Source of the DNA: an uncultured Eggerthella sp.
GTDB taxonomy: Bacteria; Actinomycetota; Coriobacteriia; Coriobacteriales; Eggerthellaceae
Length of the DNA stretch: 64,000 bases
Reading direction: 5' to 3'
NCBI GenBank assembly: GCA_900553605.1
Contig: USDX01000003.1
Location: forward strand, 75,707 to 139,706
Part shown: piece by piece, positions 8,841 through 17,578 of the stretch
Layout: each line of letters begins with the position of its first letter
How positions within the stretch are numbered: position 1 is the stretch's first letter
Program-made: the position numbers and the translations under genes
The notes under the pieces: model-generated
The model's input: the letters and a program-made list of their open reading frames with translations, nothing else
Databases searched by the model: none
Told to the model about the DNA's origin: nothing

Positions 8841-10769
8841 TTATAGCGATACCGCTAACTCGTAGGCTTCACGTAAAGCATCGATGGCACGACGGGCTTT
8901 TACAGCATCGCCAACCACGTGAACCGAAATGCCGCGCTGCACCAATGCTTCCGAAAGACGATCATCGGCAACGTATCCCAGAGCAAGCACTACCGAATCA
9001 AACCCGCGCAGTTCATGCAATTGGCCGTTTAGCGCATTCTCGTATTCCACACCATCGGCGTAGAAGCGGCAAATCTTGGCATTTGGCACCTGGCACACAC
9101 CATGCTCAGCAAAGCTGCGCATCAAAACGCTACGGTGCTCCGCCACCATATCGGCCGCCAGATTATCACGGTATTCGGCCACGGTAACGCTATGCCCCAA
9201 TTCGGCAAGTAAATCGGCAATCTCGCAACCGACCATCCCTCCACCGGCAACCAACACGTTCTTCCCTGGATAGGCTTTTCCTGCCAAGACATCTCCCCCT
9301 CGCAGGATCGCAGGACAGTCGATGCCTTCAATGGGAAGCAGCAAAGCTCGGGCACCCGTAGCCACCACCACCTCATCGGGCCGCAGAGCAGCAATATCGT
9401 CAGGCAGCGCTTTTACGCCAAGACGCACCTCGACGCCCGCTTTTTGCGCGCGCACCACCCACGAACGAACCATATCTGCAATAAGGCCTTTGCCGGGTGG
9501 AAACGATGCCAGACGCATGTTCCCGCCCAACGTGGGCGCCTCTTCAAGCAGAATCACGTCATGTCCGCGCTCGGAACTGATGGCGGCCGCTGCCAGCCCC
9601 GCAACACCACCGCCGACCACGACAATACGCTTAACTTCAGCTGCAGCTGGCACGGTTTCACACTCATGCCCCAAACGAGGATTCACCAAACAACGTATGG
9701 GCTTACCTACATACATATTGGCAACGCACCCCTGAAGGCAAGCGATGCACGGCATTGTATCCTCTTCGCGGCCTTCGGCGTATTTGAGGGGCATCTCGGG
9801 ATCTGCCAAGCTCTGGCGGCCAAATGCCACAAGATCGCACTTTCCCTGTTCGATCAAAAGCTCGGGCAAATACGGATCGGTAAAACGCCCCACGGAAATA
9901 ACCGGAATGCTAATGCACTCTTTGATCTTTGCCACCAAATCAGCGTTGAATCCAGCGTGCACCGAAGTGGGAGCCCACATAAACTCATCTCGCAAATGAA
10001 CCGCACGAGAAATGTGCAACGCATCAGCGCCGCATTCCTCAAGGTAACGGGCAATAACGCACGCATCGTTTACATCGATGCCGCCTGGCTCTTCGTCGGC
10101 CGCGTTGATGCGGCAGAGCACCGCCACCCTGTCCCCAACACGTCTTCGTATCTCTTCCAAGATCAAGCGGGGAAAGCGCATTCGATTCTCAAACGATCCG
10201 CCAAACTCGTCGATACGTTTATTGGTTCGCGGGGAAATAAACGAACTGACCAGGTAGCCATGGGCCATATGCACTTCCACCGCGTCAACACCCGCTCGAA
10301 GGGCGCGCTCGGCAGCATCTCCGTAGCCTTGAACCAGCTCATATACCTTCCTGGTTGGCACCTCTTCAGGCACATCGCGCCCGCATGCCGCAGGAATGGG
10401 AGATGCCGCCTGCAATGGCGCTCCTGCGTTTTTCGCATTGCCCTCCGGGCCAGCGTTTTGCAGCTGCACCGAGACCTTGGCTCCGTGCCTATGGCAGGCA
10501 TCGACAACGGCACGCAGGCTGGGAATGGAATCGTCACTATAGAGGCAAGGCTTCAAGGGTCCGCCCTTCGCGCCGCGATGCACCACCGTAGCCTCGATGG
10601 TTATCAAACCGAAGCCGCCAGCCGCGCGCGCCTCATAGTAAGCACGCGACTGGTCAGACCAACTCCCATCAGAGTTGGCGAAGTTGTTTCCCATCGGGGG
10701 AACCACAAAACGGTTTGGCACTTCCATAGGGCCGATCTTGATGGGCGAATAAAGGCAGCGGTACGGCAT
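8841..10769 (-). CDS. Old-yellow-enzyme/FAD fusion reductase (2,4-dienoyl-CoA reductase-like)
   Basis: A 642 aa three-domain oxidoreductase. An FMN TIM barrel (residues about 1-330) is followed by a 4Fe-4S cluster motif C-X2-C-X3-C-X11-C starting at CIACLQGC. A C-terminal FAD/NAD(P)H module carries two dinucleotide folds (VVVGGGVAGLAAA and VLVAGGGMVGCEIAD). The layout matches DCR, trimethylamine dehydrogenase and the BaiCD/BaiH bile-acid enzymes. The family reduces activated C=C bonds or demethylates amines. The substrate cannot be inferred from the sequence. AAGGAGTGTCTC precedes the ATG. The gene is divergent from the lactate permease. Confidence 0.85.
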   Translation of the reverse strand: MPYRCLYSPIKIGPMEVPNRFVVPPMGNNFANSDGSWSDQSRAYYEARAAGGFGLITIEATVVHRGAKGGPLKPCLYSDDSIPSLRAVVDACHRHGAKVSVQLQNAGPEGNAKNAGAPLQAASPIPAACGRDVPEEVPTRKVYELVQGYGDAAERALRAGVDAVEVHMAHGYLVSSFISPRTNKRIDEFGGSFENRMRFPRLILEEIRRRVGDRVAVLCRINAADEEPGGIDVNDACVIARYLEECGADALHISRAVHLRDEFMWAPTSVHAGFNADLVAKIKECISIPVISVGRFTDPYLPELLIEQGKCDLVAFGRQSLADPEMPLKYAEGREEDTMPCIACLQGCVANMYVGKPIRCLVNPRLGHECETVPAAAEVKRIVVVGGGVAGLAAAAISSERGHDVILLEEAPTLGGNMRLASFPPGKGLIADMVRSWVVRAQKAGVEVRLGVKALPDDIAALRPDEVVVATGARALLLPIEGIDCPAILRGGDVLAGKAYPGKNVLVAGGGMVGCEIADLLAELGHSVTVAEYRDNLAADMVAEHRSVLMRSFAEHGVCQVPNAKICRFYADGVEYENALNGQLHELRGFDSVVLALGYVADDRLSEALVQRGISVHVVGDAVKARRAIDALREAYELAVSL

Positions 10770-11124
10770 GAGACACTCCTTCGTTTACGCTCGCTAGCAC
10801 GAATCAAGAAAGCATTTGGGCAGAGACAAGGCTCCACGAAGGCAAGGCGGGACCTGTTGAGCCTTTGTAAAATCGACAGATGCATCAGGAGACATTCGCA
10901 CCCAGCAACGCTTTCGTCTATCTGCGATCATAGCGGTTTGCTCGGCGAACGGCGTTCACTATACGTTTGTGATGCTTTTTTCAAAAAAACGACTCCCTTT
11001 ATTCCCTAGATTTGCCCGTTTGACAGATTCACAGTGCCAGCGAAACTCGAATCCCTAGTATTGGGACGTTCTATTTTTTGCATAAGCAAGAGCAGAGTGT
11101 CCCCTATTCGAAAGAGAGAAACCT
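10770..11124. promoter_or_regulatory. Divergent intergenic region, OYE reductase / lactate permease
   Basis: 355 bp without a credible gene. It must hold both promoters. A TTGACA hexamer lies near 11020 on the plus strand, but no good -10 is visible at standard spacing. I see no clear operator. Confidence 0.4.
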
Positions 11125-12801
11125 ATGTTCCAAGCTGTGGTCGATCCAGTCGCAGGCAATCTTGCCCTGTCGGCCTTGGTTGCCTGCATTCCACTCGCGG
11201 CATTCTTCATTATGCTGGTGGGCGTAAAGGCAAAAGCGCACGTTTCCGCACTCGTTGCGCTGGTAGTTGCGCTGGTAGTTGCAATATTCGCCTTCGGCAT
11301 GCCCGCCGACCTCGCAGCCCTTTCCGGCCTGCAGGGCGCCTGCTACGGTGCATTCCCCATCGTATTCATCATCATTATGGCCGTATGGTTCTACGAGGTT
11401 ACGGTTGTTTCCGGACGCTCTGAAGACCTGAAGAGCCTGTTCGATATCGTTGGCGGCGGCGACATCCGCATCCAGGCAGTCCTCGTTGCCTTCTGCTTCG
11501 GCGGTCTGCTCGAAGCACTTGCCGGCTTCGGCGCACCTATCGCCATCACCGCAACCATGATCCTCGCCCTGGGCGTCAAGCCCTCCAAGGCAGCTCTGGC
11601 AGTTCTCATCGCGAACACCGCTCCTGTTGCCTATGGCGCAGCCGGTACCCCCATCACCACCGCAGGCAACATGGTTGCTGGCGGCGATGCCTCTGTTGCC
11701 CTCGAATCGGCACAGCACGTTGCCGCTATCGTTGGCTACCAGGCACCGCTCTTCGCTCTCTTTGTTCCTTTGCTGGTTGTCCTGATCTTGGACGGCAAGA
11801 AAGGCCTGCGCGACTGCTGGATGCACGCTCTGGTTATCGGCGCTTCCTTCGCAATCACCCAGTGGTGGTGCTCCAACCACTTCGCCTACGAGCTTACCGA
11901 CGTGGTAGCTTCCCTTGTTTCTCTTGGCATCAGCGTTATCTTCCTGCACTTCGTTAAGCCCAAGAATGTCAACGACGCTCGCGAGCGCTTCGGCATGGAA
12001 CCCATTGCTGAGGGCCAGGGCACCGAACTCGCTCCCGTACGCGCCTGGATGGCCCTGGTTCCCTACATCATCGTTGTAGTAGTATTCGCTATCTGCAAGC
12101 TGGGCATTCCTGCACTGCTCGCAAGCACCGACATCAAGATCCCCTTCCCCGGCCTCGCAGGCAACGTCCTGAATGCCGCAGGCAAGGATCCTGGCACCAC
12201 TTACAACCTGAACCTGCTCTCTAACCCCGGCACCATGCTCCTTATCGCTGGCTTGATCACCACCATCGTATACGGCATCTTCAACGAGAAGGGCAAGTAT
12301 CGCATCACCCTGGGCATGTCCGGCAAACAGCTCTGTCAGACCTTCTGGGCAATGCGCTTCTCTTCCTTGACCATCGTTATGGTTCTGGGTCTGGCTTACG
12401 TCATGAATTTCTCGGGCATGACCATTTCCATCGGTCAGTTCCTTGCCCACACTGGCTCCCTCTTCGCGCTGCTTTCCCCGGTGCTTGGCTGGGTTGGAAC
12501 CGCGGTTACCGGCTCGGATACGTCCGCAAACGCCCTGTTCTCCAGCTTGCAGTATGAAGCTGCGCAGTCGAACGCTTCGCTTGCCCACGTTTCCCCCGAT
12601 TTGTTCCTTGCCGCCAATACCATGGGTGGCGTTATCGGCAAGATGATCTCACCTCAGTCCTTGGCTATTGCCGCCGTTACCACCGGCGAGCACGAGTCGA
12701 GCCTGTTCAAGAAGGTTATCCCTTGGAGTATCGGCATGCTGGCAGTTCTCTGCGTACTGGTATTCGCAGAATCCAGCGTTCTCTCCTTTATCCTTCCGTA
12801 G
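11125..12801 (+). CDS. lldP: L-lactate permease
   Basis: A 558 aa polytopic transporter of the LctP/LldP family with about 13-14 hydrophobic segments. Family signatures include FCFGGLLEALAGFGAPIAIT and NTAPVAYGAAGTPITTAGN near residues 125-190, and SDTSANALFSSLQ near the C-terminus. These carriers take up L-lactate, D-lactate or glycolate with protons. GAAAGAGAGAAACC precedes the ATG. No lactate dehydrogenase gene is adjacent, so the catabolic partner must lie elsewhere. The gene ends in a strong bidirectional terminator. Codon use looks highly biased, consistent with high expression. Confidence 0.92.
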   Translation: MFQAVVDPVAGNLALSALVACIPLAAFFIMLVGVKAKAHVSALVALVVALVVAIFAFGMPADLAALSGLQGACYGAFPIVFIIIMAVWFYEVTVVSGRSEDLKSLFDIVGGGDIRIQAVLVAFCFGGLLEALAGFGAPIAITATMILALGVKPSKAALAVLIANTAPVAYGAAGTPITTAGNMVAGGDASVALESAQHVAAIVGYQAPLFALFVPLLVVLILDGKKGLRDCWMHALVIGASFAITQWWCSNHFAYELTDVVASLVSLGISVIFLHFVKPKNVNDARERFGMEPIAEGQGTELAPVRAWMALVPYIIVVVVFAICKLGIPALLASTDIKIPFPGLAGNVLNAAGKDPGTTYNLNLLSNPGTMLLIAGLITTIVYGIFNEKGKYRITLGMSGKQLCQTFWAMRFSSLTIVMVLGLAYVMNFSGMTISIGQFLAHTGSLFALLSPVLGWVGTAVTGSDTSANALFSSLQYEAAQSNASLAHVSPDLFLAANTMGGVIGKMISPQSLAIAAVTTGEHESSLFKKVIPWSIGMLAVLCVLVFAESSVLSFILP

Positions 12802-12822
12802 CATTCGGATAAAGCTTGTTTC

Positions 12823-12860
12823 AAAGAAGGCTCAGTTCAATGAACTGAGCCTTCTTTTTT
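12823..12860 (+). terminator. Bidirectional terminator between lactate permease and the DUF559-like gene
   Basis: AGAAGGCTCAGTTCA pairs with TGAACTGAGCCTTCT around a single A, followed by a T-run on the plus strand. The outer AAA/TTT pairs make it work in both directions. It overlaps the stop codon of the convergent minus-strand gene. Confidence 0.92.
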
Positions 12861-13830
12861 AATTGTCGCTTAATACTCGTTTGCGCAGCTCAGCCTGCCT
12901 GACGACAAAGTCGTACTGCAAATCGTTGCGAAGGTGGCGCCCGTGGCATCGGGCTACCGCATTGGCAACTTCATCTAGCCTTTCGACATACCTGAAATCT
13001 CGATTGGTTATATGAAGCACCCTTGATCCAGAAGATCCCAAAGAAGTTTGTCGTTGATTCCGTTTTCGCTCATCAGCACCCCCTCTACCCGTTCGGTCTC
13101 CATACCTCAACAACACACCAGCATCAGGCCAAAGCAGATCAAAGGCAGCGCTCTTTCCCGATAGAAACAGCAACACATCGCTCGAAGTGGCAAATTCATG
13201 CCGAATTTCCGGCTTCTCAAGGCCATACCCACCTAATTTCCGAGGAAAGACCATCAACATACTCAACTCTGTTTCTCTCGGCGAAGCGGAGCCGTCAAGC
13301 ACATAACGAAGCGCCCATCGGGCTTTTTTGACACTCCGATTGCTGCCCTGCGATGCAACATGGGCCGTTAACCTCTCAACGGAAGTGAGCGCCTTCCTCC
13401 TGGAAAATCCGCGAGGCGTTCCTGCATAGTTGGGCTGAGACATGGGAAGCGAATACACCCCGCACAGCTCATAACCAAGCTTCACCAGCTCAATCCCGGA
13501 AAGCTGCGCAGCCATCTCCAAAAACAGCACCTCAGGTGAAACAACGCAGAGGAAAGACTCATCCATGCTTTTATGCAGACGGATTGCGTTCATTTCACCG
13601 CCGAATACATGGCAATGACCATCTTTAATATTTCTACGGTTCCTTGGCTTGGGCACAACGCAATGAAGCGGTATATGGGAAGTGCGAATCGGCAAAGCAC
13701 GATAGCGCTCGACATCATTACGCGTTGGAGCCGAAAGTGAGAGGAAAGGCACCTTTTCATAACCAGAAACGGGCATCATCGAAGAGCGATACAATTCCAG
13801 CGCCGTTCTATGACTCAAAACCAAACTCAT
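12859..13830 (-). CDS. Coriobacterial DUF559/AbiEi-like protein (Vsr-fold endonuclease-like)
   Basis: A 323 aa soluble protein. The N-terminus reads like the short helical start of AbiEi-type antitoxin-like proteins. The C-terminal ~100 residues (FDLLWPDAGVLLRYGD, then RVLHITNRDFRYVERLD) follow the beta-strand/Asp/beta-strand order of DUF559 or Vsr-fold nucleases. The usual EYD-type acidic catalytic strand is replaced by LRYGD, so activity is doubtful. The start at 13830 is supported by AAAGGAGCAGCAT, and the frame opens much further upstream without any RBS. It is divergent from a methyltransferase. Similar proteins are common singletons in Coriobacteria, but the function is unproven. Confidence 0.55.
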   Translation of the reverse strand: MSLVLSHRTALELYRSSMMPVSGYEKVPFLSLSAPTRNDVERYRALPIRTSHIPLHCVVPKPRNRRNIKDGHCHVFGGEMNAIRLHKSMDESFLCVVSPEVLFLEMAAQLSGIELVKLGYELCGVYSLPMSQPNYAGTPRGFSRRKALTSVERLTAHVASQGSNRSVKKARWALRYVLDGSASPRETELSMLMVFPRKLGGYGLEKPEIRHEFATSSDVLLFLSGKSAAFDLLWPDAGVLLRYGDRTGRGGADERKRNQRQTSLGSSGSRVLHITNRDFRYVERLDEVANAVARCHGRHLRNDLQYDFVVRQAELRKRVLSDN

Positions 13831-14259
13831 ATGCTGCTCCTTTTCGCGAAAACGCTTATAAGTCAACGATATTGAGCAGATGAGAAAGAGATGAGAAAGC
13901 GATGCGAAAAGCAAACGAAAGTAATGCGAAAATAAGCTTAATGTGCAAGCTGATTTAGTGGCTCGCTCTACCGCAGCAGAACTGGAGCCCCGCCCCTCGC
14001 CTGCGGAGACGTGACCAAGAAACCGCCGATAGCGTGCGAACAGACACGTTACCTCCCTCGCTTGCGGGGATGTAATGCGCGCCCACGTCTCAGGCTTCCT
14101 GCGTTCAGGCAGCAACCACAGATGCCCTCGGGTGTTTGCTGTTCACTAGGTTCCCGCACGCGAAGGCTAGCACAGCCTGTCGGCCACAGACAGAGCATGC
14201 AAATTGAGCACACGGGCACTGCCCCTAGCACCAAAGACAAACCAAAAAGAAAGGCAACC
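13831..14259. other. Divergent intergenic region with CRISPR-like relic
   Basis: 429 bp between the DUF559-like gene and the methyltransferase. The 13831-13920 part is purine-rich, with CTTTCTCATCT present twice on the minus strand near the DUF559-like promoter. The 13987-14076 part holds two degenerate repeats listed separately. No other gene is visible. Confidence 0.5.
13987..14076. repeat. Two degenerate 29 bp repeats, 61 bp period (possible type I-E CRISPR relic)
   Basis: Copies lie at 13987-14015 and 14048-14076. The cores CCCTCGCCTGCGGAGACGTGA and CCCTCGCTTGCGGGGATGTAA match at 17 of 21 positions and start exactly 61 bp apart. Type I-E arrays have 28-29 bp repeats and 32-33 bp spacers, giving a 61 bp period. 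The second copy carries the I-E hallmark GCGGGGATG after a short stem. No third copy and no cas genes are visible, so this is a relic at best. Confidence 0.3.
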
Positions 14260-15051
14260 ATGGATCCTTTATTCGCCCAAGAACTCTGCGAGCTGAACAA
14301 TCGCTTTTACCGCACATGGGCGAATTCATTTTCCGATACCCGCCACAACACCTGGCCAGGTTGGAATCGCTGCCTTGAGGAATCAGGGTTAGCCATTCAT
14401 CTGCACTCTCTTCAGGAGCAATTCCATTTACTTGATGTCGCCTGCGGAAATCTTCGCTTCGAAAAGCATTTGGCCCACCTTGCGCCAAATGCCGCCATCA
14501 AAGTCCAGGCACTTGACGCCTGCGATGAGCTTGCTCAAAACGGCGTTCAGCTTCCCGCGAACGTTTCCGTCTCGTTCACTCACTGTGATGTCATGAAAGA
14601 GCTGCAATCAGGCACCTTAGCCGATGTGCTCCGATTCAATGCGCACGCGGATTTAAGCGTATCGTTCGGCTTTCTGCACCATATCCCCCTCCCGGAATGG
14701 CGTGCGACGTTCCTGCAGGCGTTGATAAGGGCAACTAAGCCAGGCGGTTTTGCCTTTGTTTCCCTTTGGCGTTTCCTGACCGACGAGGGGCTTGCCAGCA
14801 AGGCAAAAGTAAGCACTGCATCAGGCATTGCAGAGCTTGGATACGCCAAAGAGCAATTCGACGAAGGCGATTGCCTCTTGGGCTGGAAAAAAGAAACAGG
14901 AGCATACCGCTATTGCCATAGCTTTTCAGATGAAGAAATCGATGCCCTTGCAAGCGCCGTTACGAACGAAGGCCGTTTAAAGGCTCGCTTTCAGGCAGAT
15001 GGACGCACAGGCGCCCTCAACGAATACTTGGTATTTCAAAGAACACGGTAG
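14260..15051 (+). CDS. Class I SAM-dependent methyltransferase
   Basis: A 263 aa methyltransferase. Motif I is LLDVACGNLRFEKHL (about residues 54-68), an acidic post-I strand is QALDACD, a Rossmann loop reads SFGFLHHIPL, and KPGGFAFVSLW follows as the post-II/III strand. The arrangement resembles the Trm9/UbiE-like small-molecule or tRNA methyltransferases, and the substrate is open. AAAGGCAACC precedes the chosen ATG; the frame extends 83 codons upstream without an RBS and through the CRISPR-like repeats. It is monocistronic and divergent from the DUF559-like gene. Confidence 0.8.
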   Translation: MDPLFAQELCELNNRFYRTWANSFSDTRHNTWPGWNRCLEESGLAIHLHSLQEQFHLLDVACGNLRFEKHLAHLAPNAAIKVQALDACDELAQNGVQLPANVSVSFTHCDVMKELQSGTLADVLRFNAHADLSVSFGFLHHIPLPEWRATFLQALIRATKPGGFAFVSLWRFLTDEGLASKAKVSTASGIAELGYAKEQFDEGDCLLGWKKETGAYRYCHSFSDEEIDALASAVTNEGRLKARFQADGRTGALNEYLVFQRTR

Positions 15052-15131
15052 TTGATTCATCTCGGTTTCTTCCGCTCGGCCGATCCAACGCCACCTCGGT
15101 TGCCTTCACCTGACAAAAAGTATGCAAAATG

Positions 15132-15163
15132 AAAAAAGAGCCCAGCCTTACGGCTGGGCTCTT
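15132..15163 (-). terminator. Terminator of the hya hydrogenase operon
   Basis: AAGAGCCCAGCC (15136-15147) and GGCTGGGCTCTT (15152-15163) form a perfect 12 bp stem around a 4-nt loop. The minus strand then runs into TTTTTT. It lies 30 bp after the hyaC stop. Confidence 0.93.
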
Positions 15164-15193
15164 AAATTAAGCGCTTCTACCTTGCGGTATTGC

Positions 15194-15886
15194 TTAGTGC
15201 TGGTCCACGGAATGATCCTCGCCAACGATAACGTGACGGTTGGGATCGTAAACCAGACCACCATGCTCCTTACCGAAGAACATGAGGTTTGCGTTAGCGG
15301 TACCCTCGATGAATACGAGGTAACCATGCAGCATGGTGAAGATGATGAATACGAACATCATGAAGTAGTGGATGATGCGCATAGACATCGCACCACCAAC
15401 AAAAGCGGTACCAGCTGCGAAGAAGGTCCACTCAGAGGTGGGGATCCACAGACAGAAACCTGTGTAGGCCATGATAAGGATCAGGATACCGATGGCAAAG
15501 TAGGAAATCTTCTGAGGAACACCGAGCTTTGCAGAAAGCGGATGATCCTTCTTCATGAAGAGGTAGTACTTGATCCAAGGAATAAGCTGATGCTTATTGT
15601 CGTCCTGGGGCATCCAGGTCTTGTAGTCGCGGATACGGTTACGCGTACCGCCCGTAGGAGCAGAGGTAACCAGGAATGCCAGCACATAGCGCACGATGCA
15701 GTTGACAAGCAATACAATGCCACAGAATACGTGCAGACCACGAGCAACACCCGTAAGGGCTGCCCAGAACGGGAAGTGGATCAGGAAGCCAGAAAGGATA
15801 AGAAGAACCATGCAGCTAAGGTTGATCCAGTGGGTGATACGCATCGGCAGAGGATGCGCTTCACGGTAATGAGCCAAATGTGCCAT
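15194..15886 (-). CDS. hyaC: [NiFe]-hydrogenase cytochrome b subunit
   Basis: A 230 aa integral membrane di-haem cytochrome b of the HyaC/HupC family. It passes electrons from the small subunit to the quinone pool. About four membrane helices are visible, with candidate haem ligands in PMRITHWIN (TM1), a His near the TM2 end (GLHVFCGI), and MRIIHYFMMF and TMLHGYLVF in the later helices. Its ATG directly abuts the hyaB stop, so the operon order is hyaA-hyaB-hyaC. A strong terminator follows. Confidence 0.92.
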   Translation of the reverse strand: MAHLAHYREAHPLPMRITHWINLSCMVLLILSGFLIHFPFWAALTGVARGLHVFCGIVLLVNCIVRYVLAFLVTSAPTGGTRNRIRDYKTWMPQDDNKHQLIPWIKYYLFMKKDHPLSAKLGVPQKISYFAIGILILIMAYTGFCLWIPTSEWTFFAAGTAFVGGAMSMRIIHYFMMFVFIIFTMLHGYLVFIEGTANANLMFFGKEHGGLVYDPNRHVIVGEDHSVDQH

Positions 15887-17575
15887 TTACTTCACCCCCC
15901 AAGGGCTGGTAACGGTTTCAAAGTGCTTACCGGTGGAAGGCTCGGTCACATGCACTGCGCAAGCGGTGCAGGGGTCGAAGCTGTGTACCGTACGCAGAGC
16001 GTTGATAGGCATATCAACGTCAGCAACGGGGGTACCGATAAGAGCCTGCTCCATCGGGCCCTGTACGCCTTCAGCGTTGCGGGGAGCGATGTTCCAGGTG
16101 GTAGGAATAATGATCTGGTAATCGGTGATCTTGCCGTTGTTAACCTTTTCGGTGTGCAGCAGTGCGCCACGAGGTGCTTCCCAAAGGCCCGTGCCTTCGC
16201 CCGTGATGGTTTCGGGAGTGCGGAAGTACTCGGAGTCGCCGCCCTTAACAGCCTCGATGAGCTCGTCAACCCATTCAACCATGCATTCGGCGATGTAAAT
16301 GGGCTCGATGTTACGAGCAGCTACGCGACCAAGGGTGCTCTGCAGCTGAGGAATGGTAAGACCGAGGTCGGCGCACAGACCGTCAACAGCAGGCTTGATG
16401 AACTCGTTGCCACGCAGGTAAGCAGCCAGAACGCGGGAGAACGGACCAGCTTCCATGCACTTACCGTCGTAGGAAGGTGCCTTGGACCAGGAGTAGCGAT
16501 CGTTGATATCGCCGATCTCGTGACCATTTTCCTCGCGCAGGGTACCAGCCTTGTAGTACTCAGTGAACTCAGGCTCGGTGATGCCTTCGCGGGGGTTGAG
16601 GTCGGAGTCGCCCACATACCAGGAATGACCGATGTATTCCTTGATAAGGTCAACGTCAACCTCGGAAAGATTAAGGTTCTCATCGATAACGCCAGAAGGC
16701 AGGTAGCGATCAGCCAGAGCGAAGCTCGGACGCTCGAAAACGCCCCAAGCAACATAGCGACCGCAGCCCTTACCGAAGGAAAGAGCTTCCTTGTAATAAG
16801 GAGCAATAGCCTTGGTGTCGGGAATGATAGTTGCCTTGATCCAGTCACGCAGCTCGTGAACGAGAGACCACAGATCGTCGAGCTTTTCTTCCGTGGGAAC
16901 GAAAGAGGTACCGCCGGGAACGATGGTCATAACATGAGGCATCTTGCCGCCGAGAAGACCGCAAACCTCAGATGCCTTGGACTGCATGGTGAGAGCCTCG
17001 ATGTAATGAGCGGTAGCGATAAGGTCGAGTTCGGCAGGAAGCTTAAACTCGGTATCGGACTGACCGTTCTTCCACCAGTTGCCGGAGAAGATGGACAGCT
17101 GGCCATTTTCTGCGAACTTGGCGAGGCGCTCCTGAAGGGCCTTCAGGTCGGACTGGCAGGAAGTGCCTGCAGCCTCTACCAGGTCATAGGCGCTGCCTAC
17201 GTTTGCCTTCAGAGCGTTCAGGGGGTTTACGTAGTCCAGAGCAGCCAAGGTGTAGAACCACAGGATATGGCTGTGCAGGAACTGCGCGCCCTCGATGAGG
17301 TTACGGATGATACGGGCATTGTTGGAAATGGTGATGCCGTATGCCTTTTCAGCAGCAATGGTTGCAGCGTGGGAGTGGGATACGGGGCAAACACCGCAGA
17401 TGCGCTGCACGATGTGAGCAGCATCTTCAGGCGTGCGATCCTTAACTACGAGCTCCATGCCGCGGAAGCAGCCGCCGGAAACCCAAGCATCGGAAACAAC
17501 ACCGTTTTCAACCTCCATCTCTACGCGGAGATGACCCTCAATACGGGTTACGGGATCGATTACGGAACGTGCCAT
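15887..17575 (-). CDS. hyaB: [NiFe]-hydrogenase large subunit
   Basis: A 562 aa catalytic subunit of a group 1 uptake hydrogenase. The N-terminal nickel motif is RICGVCPVSHS (about residues 58-68) and the C-terminal nickel motif is DPCTACAVH, after which 20 residues remain as the tail removed by the maturation protease. The protease encoded at 2267-2785 is a good candidate for that step. The gene lies 3 bp after hyaA. Oxidation of H2 at the periplasmic or outer face is inferred from the Tat signal on the small subunit. Confidence 0.96.
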   Translation of the reverse strand: MARSVIDPVTRIEGHLRVEMEVENGVVSDAWVSGGCFRGMELVVKDRTPEDAAHIVQRICGVCPVSHSHAATIAAEKAYGITISNNARIIRNLIEGAQFLHSHILWFYTLAALDYVNPLNALKANVGSAYDLVEAAGTSCQSDLKALQERLAKFAENGQLSIFSGNWWKNGQSDTEFKLPAELDLIATAHYIEALTMQSKASEVCGLLGGKMPHVMTIVPGGTSFVPTEEKLDDLWSLVHELRDWIKATIIPDTKAIAPYYKEALSFGKGCGRYVAWGVFERPSFALADRYLPSGVIDENLNLSEVDVDLIKEYIGHSWYVGDSDLNPREGITEPEFTEYYKAGTLREENGHEIGDINDRYSWSKAPSYDGKCMEAGPFSRVLAAYLRGNEFIKPAVDGLCADLGLTIPQLQSTLGRVAARNIEPIYIAECMVEWVDELIEAVKGGDSEYFRTPETITGEGTGLWEAPRGALLHTEKVNNGKITDYQIIIPTTWNIAPRNAEGVQGPMEQALIGTPVADVDMPINALRTVHSFDPCTACAVHVTEPSTGKHFETVTSPWGVK

Positions 17576-17578
17576 AGG

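Noticed and set aside
9444..11009. 521-codon plus-strand frame antisense to the OYE reductase
   Set aside because: The reductase has all expected cofactor motifs on the minus strand; the antisense frame has none.
11104..12588. 494-codon minus-strand frame antisense to the lactate permease
   Set aside because: It is a shadow of a highly expressed gene with biased codon use; the translation has no recognisable domain.
12859..15051. Restriction-modification pair
   Set aside because: The methyltransferase lacks DNA-MTase motifs such as NPPY or PCQ and resembles small-molecule or tRNA enzymes, and the nuclease-like partner has an altered site.
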